A stretch of 64,000 nucleotides of DNA from Synechococcus sp. UW179A (GTDB taxonomy: Bacteria; Cyanobacteriota; Cyanobacteriia; PCC-6307; Cyanobiaceae): contig NZ_UCNJ01000012.1 in assembly GCF_900473965.1 (NCBI RefSeq), positions 372,001 through 436,000 of the forward strand, given 5' to 3'. Each line of letters opens with the position of its first letter. The stretch's first letter is position 1. The position numbers and the translations under genes were made by a program. The notes under the pieces are model-generated. The model searched no databases. It had not been told where the DNA came from and saw only the letters and a program-made list of their open reading frames with translations. Positions 54,565 through 63,955 of the stretch are shown piece by piece.

Positions 54565-57099
54565 TCAGTTGAGTTGAGCCGCCGAAGTCACACGACTGCG
54601 CTGCTCATCGAGAAGACGCCTAAGCACGGCGTAATCCTTCAGCTCTGGATCCACACGCAGGATGTCTGCAGCCTCATCCCGCGCTTCCTCCAGCACAGAT
54701 CCATCATCAGCAAGACTTGCCAATGCCAGATCCGGCAGGCCGGATTGACGCGTTCCGAGGACCTGACCAGGTCCCCGCAGCCGCAGATCCATCTCAGCGA
54801 TCTCGAAGCCGTCGGTTGACCGCACCAGAACTTCCAGTCTCTGGCGGGCGAGAGGGTTGCGGCTGTCATTGATCAGCAGACAATGGGAGGCCGCCGCGCC
54901 ACGACCGACACGACCCCGCAGCTGATGCAGCTGCGCGAGACCGAAACGGTCGGCATGGTCGATCACCATCACACTGGCCTCTGGCACATCCACACCCACC
55001 TCCACCACAGTGGTCGAAACCAGAACCTTGGTCTCCCCTGAAGCGAAGGCTTTGATCACAGCCTGCTTGTCCGCACTGGCGAGACGTCCGTGCAGCAGTC
55101 CAACCTGAAGATCAGGAAACACCTCATCGGCAAGCTGTCGGTGCACATCCACAGCTGAACGCAGATCTATCTTTTCGGACTCCTCCACCAGGGGCAGCAC
55201 GACATAGGCCCTCTGGCCCTTGTCCACCTCGGCCCGGATCAGGTCGTAGGCCTCATCGCGATTCGAGCCCGTGATCATGGTGGTACGAATCGGCGTACGG
55301 CCTGGCGGCAATTCATCGATCTGACTCACATCCAGATCACCATGCAGGGAGAGCGCCAAGGTGCGGGGAATCGGCGTTGCCGTCATGGTGAGCAGGTGAG
55401 GCTGCAAACCCTTACCGAGCAAACGATTGCGCTGACGCACACCAAAGCGGTGCTGTTCGTCCACGACCACAAGGCCAAGACGAGCGAAAGCCACCGGATC
55501 CTCCAGCAGAGCATGGGTCCCGACCAGAATTTTGCAAGCACCTGATCCAACGTCCGCAAGGATCCTGCGGCGTTGCTTCTGGGGTGTCGAACCCGTCAAC
55601 AGCTCAACGGTGACATGAAGAGCTGGCATCCAGCCGCAAAGACTGCGGTAGTGCTGCTCAGCGAGCACCTCGGTGGGAGCCATCATTGCCCCCTGCCATC
55701 CGGCCTGAATGGCTCTCAACAGAGCAGCTACGGCAACGACCGTCTTGCCGCTGCCCACATCCCCTTGAACCAGTCGAGCCATTGGTTCCTGCCGGTTCAG
55801 ATCTGCCTCGATTTCTGCCAGAACCCGCTGCTGCGCAGCAGTGAATTCAAACGGCAGCAATGTGAGAAAACGACCCAGCAACCCATCTCGATCTGATGCG
55901 ACGCTGCTTAGGGAGGGTGCGGAGCGTTGCTTCAATGCCGCACGGCGTTGCATCAAGCCGAGCTGCAGCAGAAGAAACTCATCAAAAACCAGGCGATGCC
56001 TGGCCTGCTGAAGTTGATCGGATGACTCAGGACGATGAATCGCCACCAGGGCCTGATCGCGTCTAAGCAGCTGGCGTGCATCGCGCCGGATCCTGGGAAG
56101 TGGCTCCGGCCAGAGACGCACCGATGGCAGGACGCGTTCGATCAGCGCACGAAAACGATCCGCCGTTAGCCCCTCCGTGAGCGGATACACAGGCAGAAGT
56201 CGGCCGATCCGACTGGAACGAAGTGGTGCTTGAGCACTCTCCATCACTTCGATCAGTGGATCCTGAAAACTGATTCCATAAGGCCCGCTTTTAACCAGGC
56301 CACTGACAGCAACCGTGGATCCATTGGGGTACTGGCGGGTCTGACCATGCAGATAGGAGGGGTTACTGAAGCGCTTTCCAGCCAGGAAACGGGTCACCTT
56401 GATCCGCCCTGTTGGATCCTGAAGCTGCAGCTCAATGATCGAAAGATTGGGATTGCGGGGACTTGTGAAGCCATGGCAGCGCCGCACCGTGGCCACAATC
56501 GTTGCTGTTTCACCCGGCACCAGGGCATCAATGCGTCGCAGTGCCGAATAGTCGACATAGTCCCTGGGGTAGTGGAGGATCAGATCACGCACCAGCAACA
56601 ACCCCAGGCTGGCCAGCCGTTCTGCGAGTTTCGGCCCAATGCCTTTCACCTGAGCCAGTGGACTGTCGAGACTTGGTGCGGCCGAAATGGATGGAACAGA
56701 TGATGAAGATCGTTGCGCAACTTTTAGACGCGGTGGAGCCATGGGTGCTGATGGCTCCAGCCGCTGGCGCAGAGCATGAAGCCACTGTCTGACCACCGTC
56801 ACCTGTCGGCGACGGGCTGCATCATCGAGGGTTGAATAGTCGCCGAATCCCTCTGCCAAGGCCTGAAGACGAGGAGGAACATCTCCTGGCAAAGGAATCT
56901 GCGGAGGAGTGGCCAGCTCGCGTTGCATGAAGCTGTGAAAGCGTTCATTGCGGCCCTGAAGATTGCTGAAACCGCGTTCAACCTCGAGTGACAGCGCCTG
57001 CTGCAGAGGTCGGATCCACACCAGAAAGCGTTCCAAAGCCTGATAGTCCAGGCCGGCATTCAACTGAGTTGAGGAGTCTCCGGCTGGTTGGGCCACCAA
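54565..57099 (-). CDS. recG: ATP-dependent DNA helicase RecG
   Basis: About 844 residues; the start is a TTG at 57099 or the following GTG. Helicase motifs: the wedge/OB region LILHYPRDYVDYSALRRID, Walker A VQGDVGSGKTVVAVAALLRA, DEQH box VVDEQHRFGVRQR, motif III TATPIPRTLALS and motif VI FGLAQLHQLRGRVGRG. It remodels stalled replication forks and Holliday junctions. An N-terminal extension of about 150 residues before the wedge domain is usual for cyanobacterial RecG. The start overlaps the end of the upstream unknown gene by about 40 bases. Confidence 0.95.
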   Translation of the reverse strand: MVAQPAGDSSTQLNAGLDYQALERFLVWIRPLQQALSLEVERGFSNLQGRNERFHSFMQRELATPPQIPLPGDVPPRLQALAEGFGDYSTLDDAARRRQVTVVRQWLHALRQRLEPSAPMAPPRLKVAQRSSSSVPSISAAPSLDSPLAQVKGIGPKLAERLASLGLLLVRDLILHYPRDYVDYSALRRIDALVPGETATIVATVRRCHGFTSPRNPNLSIIELQLQDPTGRIKVTRFLAGKRFSNPSYLHGQTRQYPNGSTVAVSGLVKSGPYGISFQDPLIEVMESAQAPLRSSRIGRLLPVYPLTEGLTADRFRALIERVLPSVRLWPEPLPRIRRDARQLLRRDQALVAIHRPESSDQLQQARHRLVFDEFLLLQLGLMQRRAALKQRSAPSLSSVASDRDGLLGRFLTLLPFEFTAAQQRVLAEIEADLNRQEPMARLVQGDVGSGKTVVAVAALLRAIQAGWQGAMMAPTEVLAEQHYRSLCGWMPALHVTVELLTGSTPQKQRRRILADVGSGACKILVGTHALLEDPVAFARLGLVVVDEQHRFGVRQRNRLLGKGLQPHLLTMTATPIPRTLALSLHGDLDVSQIDELPPGRTPIRTTMITGSNRDEAYDLIRAEVDKGQRAYVVLPLVEESEKIDLRSAVDVHRQLADEVFPDLQVGLLHGRLASADKQAVIKAFASGETKVLVSTTVVEVGVDVPEASVMVIDHADRFGLAQLHQLRGRVGRGAAASHCLLINDSRNPLARQRLEVLVRSTDGFEIAEMDLRLRGPGQVLGTRQSGLPDLALASLADDGSVLEEARDEAADILRVDPELKDYAVLRRLLDEQRSRVTSAAQLN

Positions 57100-58214
57100 T
57101 GGTTCTGGACCTCTCGGACACTGGCGCGACGCTGCCAGTGTCGCTCCTTCTGCAGCAAAGTGCCTAGATCACGACGTTGCAATCGAAGCCGACTGCGGCT
57201 GCGCCTCAGAGCATGGTCATCGAACTCAAGCTCGGACGGGCGCATCAAAACACAGGCGGTATCGATCGCCTGATCGTCAATGACCATCGACAGAGGCAGG
57301 GTCAGTCTCAGCACATTGGAGGGTGCCGACTGGGATGGCAGCTGACCATTATTCACAGCATCCAGAAGCTGCATGGGAAGAAGGCTGCGCGTCACCCCCG
57401 CTCGCATCAGCTCAACATTCACAGCATGGGACACATTGCGCAGCCTTCGGATTAAGGCGGAATCCAGTGAATCCATCCAACTCAACAGGCCGCTCGCGGT
57501 CGAAGGCATCAGTTGATCGTTCGACTGAGCTATCGAATCCAGATGGGATTCGTCTGGTTCGAGACCGCTTTGCAACTCCTGATAAGACTCTCCCTGATCC
57601 AAGGAATCCCCGGCCATCACGAACAGTGATCGCAGGATCTCCAGTTCGGACATCTCTGCACCTGAATCAGGTGGTGTCAGTGACTGAGGCTCAGTTACTT
57701 CAGAACGATCAACCGAATCATCAGCGGTCGAGGGCGGATCGGTCGGCAGCAGACCCTCCAGCAGGTCGGGGCGTTCTAACGGCAGATCCATTCCCAGCTC
57801 AATCCCGGGGGATGGTGCTTCACTCATAGCTGGCTCAACGCTGCTAGGAGAACGGTCAGCGAGATTCTGAAACTGCTGGATGCGGGATCGCCGCTCTTCG
57901 TCCTGCAGGCGCACGGCCAGCACGAGCAGCTGCTCAATCGTGATCATCGATGAAGCACGTTGAACGAGTGCATCGATCCGTTGCTGCAATAGCGTCTGGC
58001 GCTCTGAGAGCGATGCGCGTTGCAGAGGAGAGAGAGAGCAGAGCAGGTGGCGGATCGCCGCTTTGACCGCGATAGGCAAGATCAGACGCACCAGTTCCAG
58101 ATACTGGGCCTGCTCTCTGTAGAGAAGCGGAGCCAGTGAGTTACACCGCTCTTCCAGGCGTGCAAGTTGCACGCCTGGATCATGCGCATAACGACTCCCC
58201 GGCAATCCCGTCAA
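57060..58214 (-). CDS. Conserved hypothetical protein upstream of recG
   Basis: A 384-residue protein. A helical N-terminal domain (LARLEERCNSLAPLLYREQA, LPIAVKAAIRHLLCSLSP) is followed by a long, low-complexity acidic linker rich in Glu, Asp, Pro and Ser, and a C-terminal helical part (RRLRNVSHAVNVELMRAGVT) ending in an Arg-rich segment. No recognised family; found in the same position in cyanobacteria as far as I remember. It overlaps recG and lies just after tsf, all on the minus strand. Confidence 0.7.
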   Translation of the reverse strand: MTGLPGSRYAHDPGVQLARLEERCNSLAPLLYREQAQYLELVRLILPIAVKAAIRHLLCSLSPLQRASLSERQTLLQQRIDALVQRASSMITIEQLLVLAVRLQDEERRSRIQQFQNLADRSPSSVEPAMSEAPSPGIELGMDLPLERPDLLEGLLPTDPPSTADDSVDRSEVTEPQSLTPPDSGAEMSELEILRSLFVMAGDSLDQGESYQELQSGLEPDESHLDSIAQSNDQLMPSTASGLLSWMDSLDSALIRRLRNVSHAVNVELMRAGVTRSLLPMQLLDAVNNGQLPSQSAPSNVLRLTLPLSMVIDDQAIDTACVLMRPSELEFDDHALRRSRSRLRLQRRDLGTLLQKERHWQRRASVREVQNHWWPNQPETPQLS

Positions 58215-58216
58215 GA

Positions 58217-58876
58217 TCAGCCTTTCGACATGGAGGCGACTTCTGCTGCGAAGTCGGATTCTTCAATCTCAATGCCCTCGCCCAGGGTGTAGCGAGTGAA
58301 TCGACGCACCTTGACGTTTTCACCGATCTTGCCTGCTGTCTGCTTCACAAGCTCCGCCACGGTCAGTGAGCTGTCCTTAATGAAAGGCTGCTCCATCAGT
58401 GCAAGTTCCTTGAGGCGCTTGTTGATGCGCCCCTCAACAATTTTTTCTTTCATCTGCTCTGGTTTGCCCTCGAGATCATCACGACCCATTTCGATCGATT
58501 TCTCGCGCTCACGGATCTCTGCAGGAATCTCGTCCGTAGTGACGTATTCGACACCAGGACAGGCAGCGACCTGCATAGATACATCGCGCAGCAACTCCTG
58601 GAACATGTCACCACGCGCAACAAAATCGGTTTCGCAGTTGATTTCGATCAACACTCCGACGCGGGCACCCGTGTGGATGTAGCTGCCGACAGCACCCTCA
58701 GCAGCAGTGCGACCAGATTTCTTTTCCGCGCTGGCAATACCTTTCTGACGAAGCCACTCAACGGCTTTGTCGGCATCACCATCAGTTGCTGCAAGAGCTT
58801 TCTTGCAATCCATCATTCCAGCGCCGGTCTTGTCGCGGAGTTCCTTAACGAGCTTGGCGGATACGGCAGCAGCCAT
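58217..58876 (-). CDS. tsf: Translation elongation factor Ts
   Basis: A 219-residue factor from the ATG at 58876 ([20 protein letters not shown]). Family signatures: [16 protein letters not shown] and [20 protein letters not shown] with the [13 protein letters not shown] sequence. It exchanges GDP for GTP on EF-Tu. Its short, one-domain core form is normal for cyanobacteria. It follows rpsB, with a hairpin in the spacer. Confidence 0.96.
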   Translation of the reverse strand: MAAAVSAKLVKELRDKTGAGMMDCKKALAATDGDADKAVEWLRQKGIASAEKKSGRTAAEGAVGSYIHTGARVGVLIEINCETDFVARGDMFQELLRDVSMQVAACPGVEYVTTDEIPAEIREREKSIEMGRDDLEGKPEQMKEKIVEGRINKRLKELALMEQPFIKDSSLTVAELVKQTAGKIGENVKVRRFTRYTLGEGIEIEESDFAAEVASMSKG

Positions 58877-58912
58877 CGGATGTGTTAGTGGAGGACGTTG
58901 GGACAAAAAGAT

Positions 58913-58940
58913 CCGCCTTCCCGCTCGGACGGGAGGGCGG
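58913..58940 (-). terminator. Hairpin between rpsB and tsf
   Basis: On the minus strand a GC-rich stem (GCCCTCCCG with CGGGAAGGC, one mismatch) spans 58913-58940 and is followed by GATCTTTTTG. It looks like a partial terminator or processing site, lowering tsf relative to rpsB expression. Confidence 0.6.
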
Positions 58941-58964
58941 CGTGAACTTAGCGGCTAATGCAAC

Positions 58965-59681
58965 TCAACCTTGGTTGTCGGCGCCACGCTGCTCGTTGGA
59001 GCCATGACGACCTTCATTGATCGCATCAGCGAGGCGGCTCAGCACCAGCTGCACTGAACGCACAGCATCGTCATTGCAAGGGATTGGCACCTCGCAGAGA
59101 TCGGGGTCGCAGTTGGTATCAAGCATCGACACCAGGGGAATATCAAGCTTGCGGGCCTCGAGCACAGCATTGGTCTCGCGGCGCTGGTCCACCAGGACCA
59201 CCACATCAGGGAGTCGGCGCATGTTCTTCAGACCACCGAGGTACTTCTGAAGACGATCAAGCTCCCGGCGAAGCACAGCTGCTTCCTTCTTGGGGCGCAT
59301 GGCAATCGCTCCGCTGGACTCCATCCGCTCCAGATCCTTGAGACGATCTATCCGGGCTTTCATCGTGGTCCAGTTGGTGAGCATTCCACCCAGCCAACGT
59401 TGGTTCACATAGGAAGCACCACAACGTGCAGCCTCATGAGCCACAACCTCGGACGCCTGCTTTTTAGTGCCAACAAAGAGGAAACGCTTGCCGCTTCTGG
59501 CTGCAGTCCGTGTCCATTTGTAGGCGTTGTTCATGCAGACAGCGGTCTGCACAAGGTCAATAATGTGAACTCCGTTGCGCGCGCAATAGATGTAGCGCGA
59601 CATTTTGGGGTTCCAGCGACGGGTCTGGTGACCGAAATGGGCACCAGCTTCCATCATCTCGGCAAGAGTGACGACAGCCAT
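58965..59681 (-). CDS. rpsB: 30S ribosomal protein S2
   Basis: A 238-residue ribosomal protein with all usual signatures: [49 protein letters not shown] and [23 protein letters not shown] start at 59681. The first gene of the conserved rpsB-tsf pair. Its leader contains a possible autoregulatory structure (59694-59775). Confidence 0.97.
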   Translation of the reverse strand: MAVVTLAEMMEAGAHFGHQTRRWNPKMSRYIYCARNGVHIIDLVQTAVCMNNAYKWTRTAARSGKRFLFVGTKKQASEVVAHEAARCGASYVNQRWLGGMLTNWTTMKARIDRLKDLERMESSGAIAMRPKKEAAVLRRELDRLQKYLGGLKNMRRLPDVVVLVDQRRETNAVLEARKLDIPLVSMLDTNCDPDLCEVPIPCNDDAVRSVQLVLSRLADAINEGRHGSNEQRGADNQG

Positions 59682-59693
59682 GGTTGTGTTGAG

Positions 59694-59775
59694 GTTTCGG
59701 GTTCGCCTCCACCTGTCAGGGATGGTGTGCTGAACCGAGGTTCAGATCACAACCAGCACCCGAAACAGACAGGTG
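59694..59775 (-). promoter_or_regulatory. Structured leader of rpsB, possible pseudoknot
   Basis: In the minus-strand leader, segments at 59768-59775 and 59710-59717 (CACCTGTC) pair, and segments at 59758-59766 and 59694-59702 (GTTTCGGGT) pair. The two stems interleave, so they form either a pseudoknot or alternatives. Between them lies a hairpin, CTGAACC/GGTTCAG (59730-59745). The last strand ends 12 bases before the rpsB start codon, where it could control ribosome access. Confidence 0.55.
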
Positions 59776-59816
59776 TGCGGTTTGAAGGTACCCGGCGAAT
59801 TTAACAAAGCACCGTC

Positions 59817-60749
59817 TCAGGACAGCCCTGCCTGCCGCGCTTCTCGATACAGAGCCTCGACGCCGATGCGGTTGAGCGGAAGTCTCAGCAGCTCGAGTGC
59901 CAGCGATGGTTGACCCAGGTGGATCAACCAGGCCAGCAAGGGCCGCAGAGTGCGTTCGTTGAGCAATCCCCCCAAGGTCAGCAGCCCCCACAGCAGCCGA
60001 TGCATCCAAGTGAACTGGATGATCATTCGCACCCGGCGACTTGGATGCTTTCTATAGAACACGAGCCCCATGCGGGCGCGCTCGCGTTCGACCCTGATCA
60101 GGTCAGGGATCTGCGCAAGGCGAAACGCAGGATGCCAGTGATAGCCGACAGCTTCAGGACAGCGCACAAGCTGCACTCCCATCTGGCGTAACCGCTCACC
60201 TAGTTCGAGGTCCTCCCAGCCATACAACCTGAATCCCGTGTCGAACAGGCCAGACCGTTCCAGCACCCCTCGATCGATCGCAACATTTCCGGTTGCGAAA
60301 TAAGCCCAGGAAAGATCACGCAACTTGTGACGCTCTCCAGTGGGATTCTCGAAATCAGCGGTATTGATCACCGCGCCATAGGTGAAACAGAGTTGATTGC
60401 CGGACCGCTGCCATTGCCTGGCCAGCGCTCGCGCATGACTGGCCAGGAATGTCGGCGTCACGACCAGATCACTGTCGATGAACACAATCACGTCGCCGCG
60501 GGAGTGGGCAACACCACGGTTGCGCCCTTCTGCAGGCCCCCCATGACTTTGCTCAACCAAGTGGACCTTGGGAAAAGTCGCTGCAGAGGATCGAAGCCAG
60601 TCGGGCGTGCCATCGGTGGATCCGTCATCCACCACCACCACTTCGTAATCATCAATCTCGGAACAGTCGTGCTGACTATGCAGAGAACGCAGACACTTCT
60701 CAAGGATGTCGCGTCGGTTGTAGGTGGGAATGACGACGCTGATGAACAT
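59817..60749 (-). CDS. Family 2 glycosyltransferase
   Basis: About 310 residues from the ATG at 60749 (MFISVVIPTYNRRDILEKCL). GT-A fold motifs: YEVVVVDDGSTDGTPDWLRS, the metal-binding DSD in DVIVFIDSDLVVTPTF, and GYGWEDLELGERLRQMG-like sequence (LYGWEDLELGERLRQMGVQL) with the acceptor-side acidic pair. A C-terminal amphipathic segment LLWGLLTLGGLLNERTLRPL may touch the membrane. The substrate is unknown; it probably acts in cell-surface polysaccharide synthesis. Confidence 0.87.
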   Translation of the reverse strand: MFISVVIPTYNRRDILEKCLRSLHSQHDCSEIDDYEVVVVDDGSTDGTPDWLRSSAATFPKVHLVEQSHGGPAEGRNRGVAHSRGDVIVFIDSDLVVTPTFLASHARALARQWQRSGNQLCFTYGAVINTADFENPTGERHKLRDLSWAYFATGNVAIDRGVLERSGLFDTGFRLYGWEDLELGERLRQMGVQLVRCPEAVGYHWHPAFRLAQIPDLIRVERERARMGLVFYRKHPSRRVRMIIQFTWMHRLLWGLLTLGGLLNERTLRPLLAWLIHLGQPSLALELLRLPLNRIGVEALYREARQAGLS

Positions 60750-60790
60750 CCGCCCGCTCGGTGAGCCGTAGTGAGCCAGCCTAAAGGCAA

Positions 60791-60814
60791 GAAAAAAGGG
60801 GGCCTCTGCCCCCC
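60791..60814 (-). terminator. Rho-independent terminator of the small basic gene
   Basis: A GGGGGC/GCCCCC hairpin (60798-60803, 60808-60813) with a four-base loop is followed on the minus strand by six T (60792-60797). A textbook terminator. Confidence 0.85.
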
Positions 60815-60839
60815 TCAAAACAGTTTGTTGGCAAAACGA

Positions 60840-60995
60840 TCAGTCCGCAGCGCCACCATTGTTGGCAGTGCCTGTTACGCCATTGCCAGCGCCTTCGCCA
60901 CGGCCATCGTTACGCATCTTGCGCTTCTTAAATTTGCGCGCGTAGGCGCGGTTGCGCTCCTGCTTTTCCTTTTTGAGGTTTCTGCGCTTGGCCAT
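60840..60995 (-). CDS. Very small basic protein, 51 residues
   Basis: ATG at 60993-60995, TGA at 60840-60842. The product begins MAKRRNLKKEKQERNRAYAR and continues KFKKRKMRNDGRG, then a Gly/Asn/Ala-rich tail. The basic N-terminal half suggests binding to RNA or the ribosome; I do not recognise the family. The gene has its own strong terminator and stands between the glycosyltransferase gene and devA, so it is very likely to be real despite its size. Confidence 0.7.
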   Translation of the reverse strand: MAKRRNLKKEKQERNRAYARKFKKRKMRNDGRGEGAGNGVTGTANNGGAAD

Positions 60996-61030
60996 TCTTG
61001 AATCGGAAACGTCTTGATGTTCAACCCAAC

Positions 61031-61756
61031 TTACTCAATGGCCTGAAGCAAACGGCCATCCTCCATTTTCACCAGCCGATCAGCAACATCAAGAATGCGC
61101 GGATCATGGGTGACCATCAGCACGGAACAGGATTGCTCACGAGCAAGGCGCTTGAGTAACTCAACGACCTCCCGGCCGGTGCTGCTATCAAGCGCTGCCG
61201 TGGGTTCATCGGCAAGCAACAGCTGGGGCCTGGCGGCCAGAGCTCTGGCAATGGCCACGCGCTGTTTCTGGCCTCCAGAGAGGTCCTGAGGAAGTTTGCT
61301 GAGGTGATCCTCCAGCCCCACCGCCCTCAGCCACTCCCTGGCCTGATCTCTGCGACCGCGATAGCTGAAACCCTCGAGAAGATCGGCTCCCATCTGCACG
61401 TTCTGCTCGGCTGTGAGGCAGCGCAAAAGGTTATGACCCTGAAAAATCATGCCAATTCTGCGACGAAGCAGCTGTCGTTGTCCCCGGCCAGCACCCTGCA
61501 GTTGCTGACCAAACACGCGCACATCACCTTGCTGAACCTGACGAAGTGCACCGATCAGCGTCAGAAGAGTGGTCTTGCCACAGCCTGATGGACCGGTCAG
61601 CAGCACCACTTCACCGGCTGCGATCTGAAGATCAACCGACTGAAGCACCTGTCGACGCGTTGACCCACGCCCAAACCAGTGGCTGAGGTTCTCGATCCTC
61701 ACTGTGCTGATCAGATCAGCTCCTTGCTGCTGAGCTGGTTGGGAAAGAACCGTCAT
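61031..61756 (-). CDS. devA: DevA-type ABC transporter ATPase
   Basis: About 241 residues from the ATG at 61756, which lies four bases after the devC stop codon; the frame extends further but overlaps devC. Walker A VVLLTGPSGCGKTTLLTLIG, Q-loop GMIFQGHNLLRCLTAEQNVQ, signature LSKLPQDLSGGQKQRVAIAR, Walker B LLLADEPTAALD. It belongs to the MacB/LolD-like group and forms a DevBCA exporter with the next two genes. In filamentous cyanobacteria DevBCA exports heterocyst glycolipids; the substrate in unicellular strains is not known to me. Confidence 0.9.
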   Translation of the reverse strand: MTVLSQPAQQQGADLISTVRIENLSHWFGRGSTRRQVLQSVDLQIAAGEVVLLTGPSGCGKTTLLTLIGALRQVQQGDVRVFGQQLQGAGRGQRQLLRRRIGMIFQGHNLLRCLTAEQNVQMGADLLEGFSYRGRRDQAREWLRAVGLEDHLSKLPQDLSGGQKQRVAIARALAARPQLLLADEPTAALDSSTGREVVELLKRLAREQSCSVLMVTHDPRILDVADRLVKMEDGRLLQAIE

Positions 61757-61760
61757 GGCC

Positions 61761-62933
61761 TCAGAAGATCTCCGCTGGATCGGCATCCACCAGACGGCGC
61801 ATCGCCAGACCTGCCGATGCCATGCACATGACCAGAATCATGCTGAACACCGTCATTGCACGGCTGAAATCCATCGCCACGGGAAGCGCCGTGGCACTTC
61901 TGACCAACAGATAAAGCCCCTGCCCAGCGGCATAAGCCGGCAAATACCCGAAGAGAGCGAGCAGAAGCCCCTCACGGACAACCACACCCAGCAGGGTTCT
62001 GAGCTTGTAGCCCATGGCCATCAGCGTGGCGTACTCCGGAAGATGGTCACTGACATCGGAGTACAGCACCTGATAAACGATCACGCAGCCGACAACGAAG
62101 CCCATGGCGGCACCGAGCGTGAAGATGAAACCAATTGAGGTGCTGGTGCGCCAGTAGTTCTGCTCGAAATCAATGAAACCCTGCTTGGTGAGAACAGTGA
62201 CGTCTTCGGGTAGCAATGCGTTGAGTTTCTCCACCACAGCCTCGGGGTCCGAGCCAGGCTGCAAACGAACCAGTCCTACCTCGATGCTTCCTGGTGGAGT
62301 GTTGGGTAGAAGATCGAGGAATGTTTCGCTGCTTGTGAGCAGATTGCCATCGGCACCGAAGGAGCTGCCGAGCTCGATCAGGCCTGCCACCCGAACCCTT
62401 TTTCCTGAGATCTCACTCTCAACTGTTCGTCCTGAGCGGAACCATTCGGCAACGGGACCAAACTCAGGCCTCGACTTTTCGTCGAACAGAACCCGACCTT
62501 TCTGGGTTAGAACCTGCGCCTTGGGCGCCAGGCTTGGATCAACAAAAAGAGGGTCACCCGGCTCGAAGCCAAGGGCAAGGATTGAACGGGTGCCGCGCGT
62601 CTTGGGATTACGCCAGAGCAGCAGGTTCCAGTGCACAGGTGTGATGCCCTCGATCTCAGGCAATGCCATGGCCTGCACCAGACGACGGCGAGGAAAGCCA
62701 GCCATGCTCACTGAACTGGTCGAGCGTGGACTGATCAAAACAATGTCGGCATCGAACAGTCGATGAACCGTGACGCTGGCATCAAACAATCCGTCGCGGA
62801 ATCCCAGCTGCATGAACATCAGAATTCCCGCGAAACTGATACCGGCCAGAGCAACAGCCAGACGAACCGGCTGACGCACCAGCATCAGTGAAGCCAGTGG
62901 AATTCCGCGCCCGCTCAGGAAGCGGCCGATCAT
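61761..62933 (-). CDS. devC: DevC-type ABC transporter permease
   Basis: A 390-residue permease with four membrane segments: one at the N-terminus (LAVALAGISFAGILMFMQLG) and three at the C-terminus (FIFTLGAAMGFVVGCVIVYQ, LLLALFGYLPAYAAG, FSRAMTVFSMILVMCMASAG), separated by a large periplasmic domain. This is the MacB/DevC layout. The N-terminal GFRDGLFDASVTVHRLFDAD is typical of DevC. It overlaps devB by four bases. Confidence 0.9.
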   Translation of the reverse strand: MIGRFLSGRGIPLASLMLVRQPVRLAVALAGISFAGILMFMQLGFRDGLFDASVTVHRLFDADIVLISPRSTSSVSMAGFPRRRLVQAMALPEIEGITPVHWNLLLWRNPKTRGTRSILALGFEPGDPLFVDPSLAPKAQVLTQKGRVLFDEKSRPEFGPVAEWFRSGRTVESEISGKRVRVAGLIELGSSFGADGNLLTSSETFLDLLPNTPPGSIEVGLVRLQPGSDPEAVVEKLNALLPEDVTVLTKQGFIDFEQNYWRTSTSIGFIFTLGAAMGFVVGCVIVYQVLYSDVSDHLPEYATLMAMGYKLRTLLGVVVREGLLLALFGYLPAYAAGQGLYLLVRSATALPVAMDFSRAMTVFSMILVMCMASAGLAMRRLVDADPAEIF

Positions 62934-63955
62934 GAGGAACCGAATCGGGCGATCACCTTCAGGCCTGACAGCCTTGATACGCGCTGGGTGGATCCTGGAT
63001 CCAACCTGACCAGGACCTCAACGATCCTGGCGTCGGCATCACCGGTGGGATCCGTCGACAACACCTGTCGTTGTCGCACCTGGGGACTGATGCGCTCAAC
63101 GGTTCCCCGAAGATCTCCCTCGAAACCACCGTTCTCACTGATCAAAGTGACGGGTTCTCCAAGCTTGATGCGATTGATGTCTGACTCATAGACCTCGATC
63201 AGAGCCTCCATCGACTGACTGGCGCCAACCTCCATGACACCTTCAGCAGTAGGACGCTCCCCCACCCGGGCACGCAACTTGAGAACGGTGCCATCAATTG
63301 GAGAGCGAAGTTCGCTGTCGTTCAGATCAGCTTCAAGCTTTCTGCGCTCGGCGATCAGCTCCACCTTTTTGCGCTCAAGCATGGTGAGTTCATTCTGTTT
63401 TTCCTCGAGCAAAACAACTTTCGCCGCACCCTGCTGAGCAGCCTGGGCGATGCGGGCTACCTCCTTTTTTTTCAGAGGAATCTCTGTCTCAGCACTGCGA
63501 ATCTTCTCGTTGAAAGCGGCAAGATCCGCTTCGATATTCGGCCTGTTGTCGAATACAGCGAGGAGCTGCCCTTTGCTCACCGGATCGCCTTCCTTGACCA
63601 GTAGAGACGACACCCTCGGTGAGCCACCAAAACTGCTCACCGGGGCAGCCAGACGACGTACCTCTCCTGCAGGTCTGAGACTTCCAAGGGCTGCAACAGA
63701 TTCCGGCTGTCGGTTCGCCACCTGCTCAGCGTCTGCGACAGGGGTGGGTGGTTGCGGACGGCGCAGCATCAAGACTCCACCAGCAACAGCAAGGACCGCC
63801 AGAGCACCAACGCCAAGCCAGATCCGCCCCAATCCGCTCAAGGGCTCAGAGGTTCGTCGAACAGCAGTTCCTCGATGTACCGATCCGCCCATACCGTCCC
63901 GAAGGCTTTCTCCAGAACCCGCCGCGTTTTGTCGTTGCGTTTCTGTTGCCGGCAA
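62930..63955 (-). CDS. devB: DevB-type membrane fusion protein
   Basis: A 341-residue periplasmic adaptor; the start is TTG at 63955 or ATG at 63892. It has one membrane anchor ([19 protein letters not shown]), a lipoyl-like half-motif [40 protein letters not shown], a coiled-coil hairpin of about 80 residues and the returning half [20 protein letters not shown]. It links the DevAC transporter to an outer-membrane channel such as TolC. First gene of the devBCA operon. Confidence 0.9.
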   Translation of the reverse strand: MPATETQRQNAAGSGESLRDGMGGSVHRGTAVRRTSEPLSGLGRIWLGVGALAVLAVAGGVLMLRRPQPPTPVADAEQVANRQPESVAALGSLRPAGEVRRLAAPVSSFGGSPRVSSLLVKEGDPVSKGQLLAVFDNRPNIEADLAAFNEKIRSAETEIPLKKKEVARIAQAAQQGAAKVVLLEEKQNELTMLERKKVELIAERRKLEADLNDSELRSPIDGTVLKLRARVGERPTAEGVMEVGASQSMEALIEVYESDINRIKLGEPVTLISENGGFEGDLRGTVERISPQVRQRQVLSTDPTGDADARIVEVLVRLDPGSTQRVSRLSGLKVIARFGSS

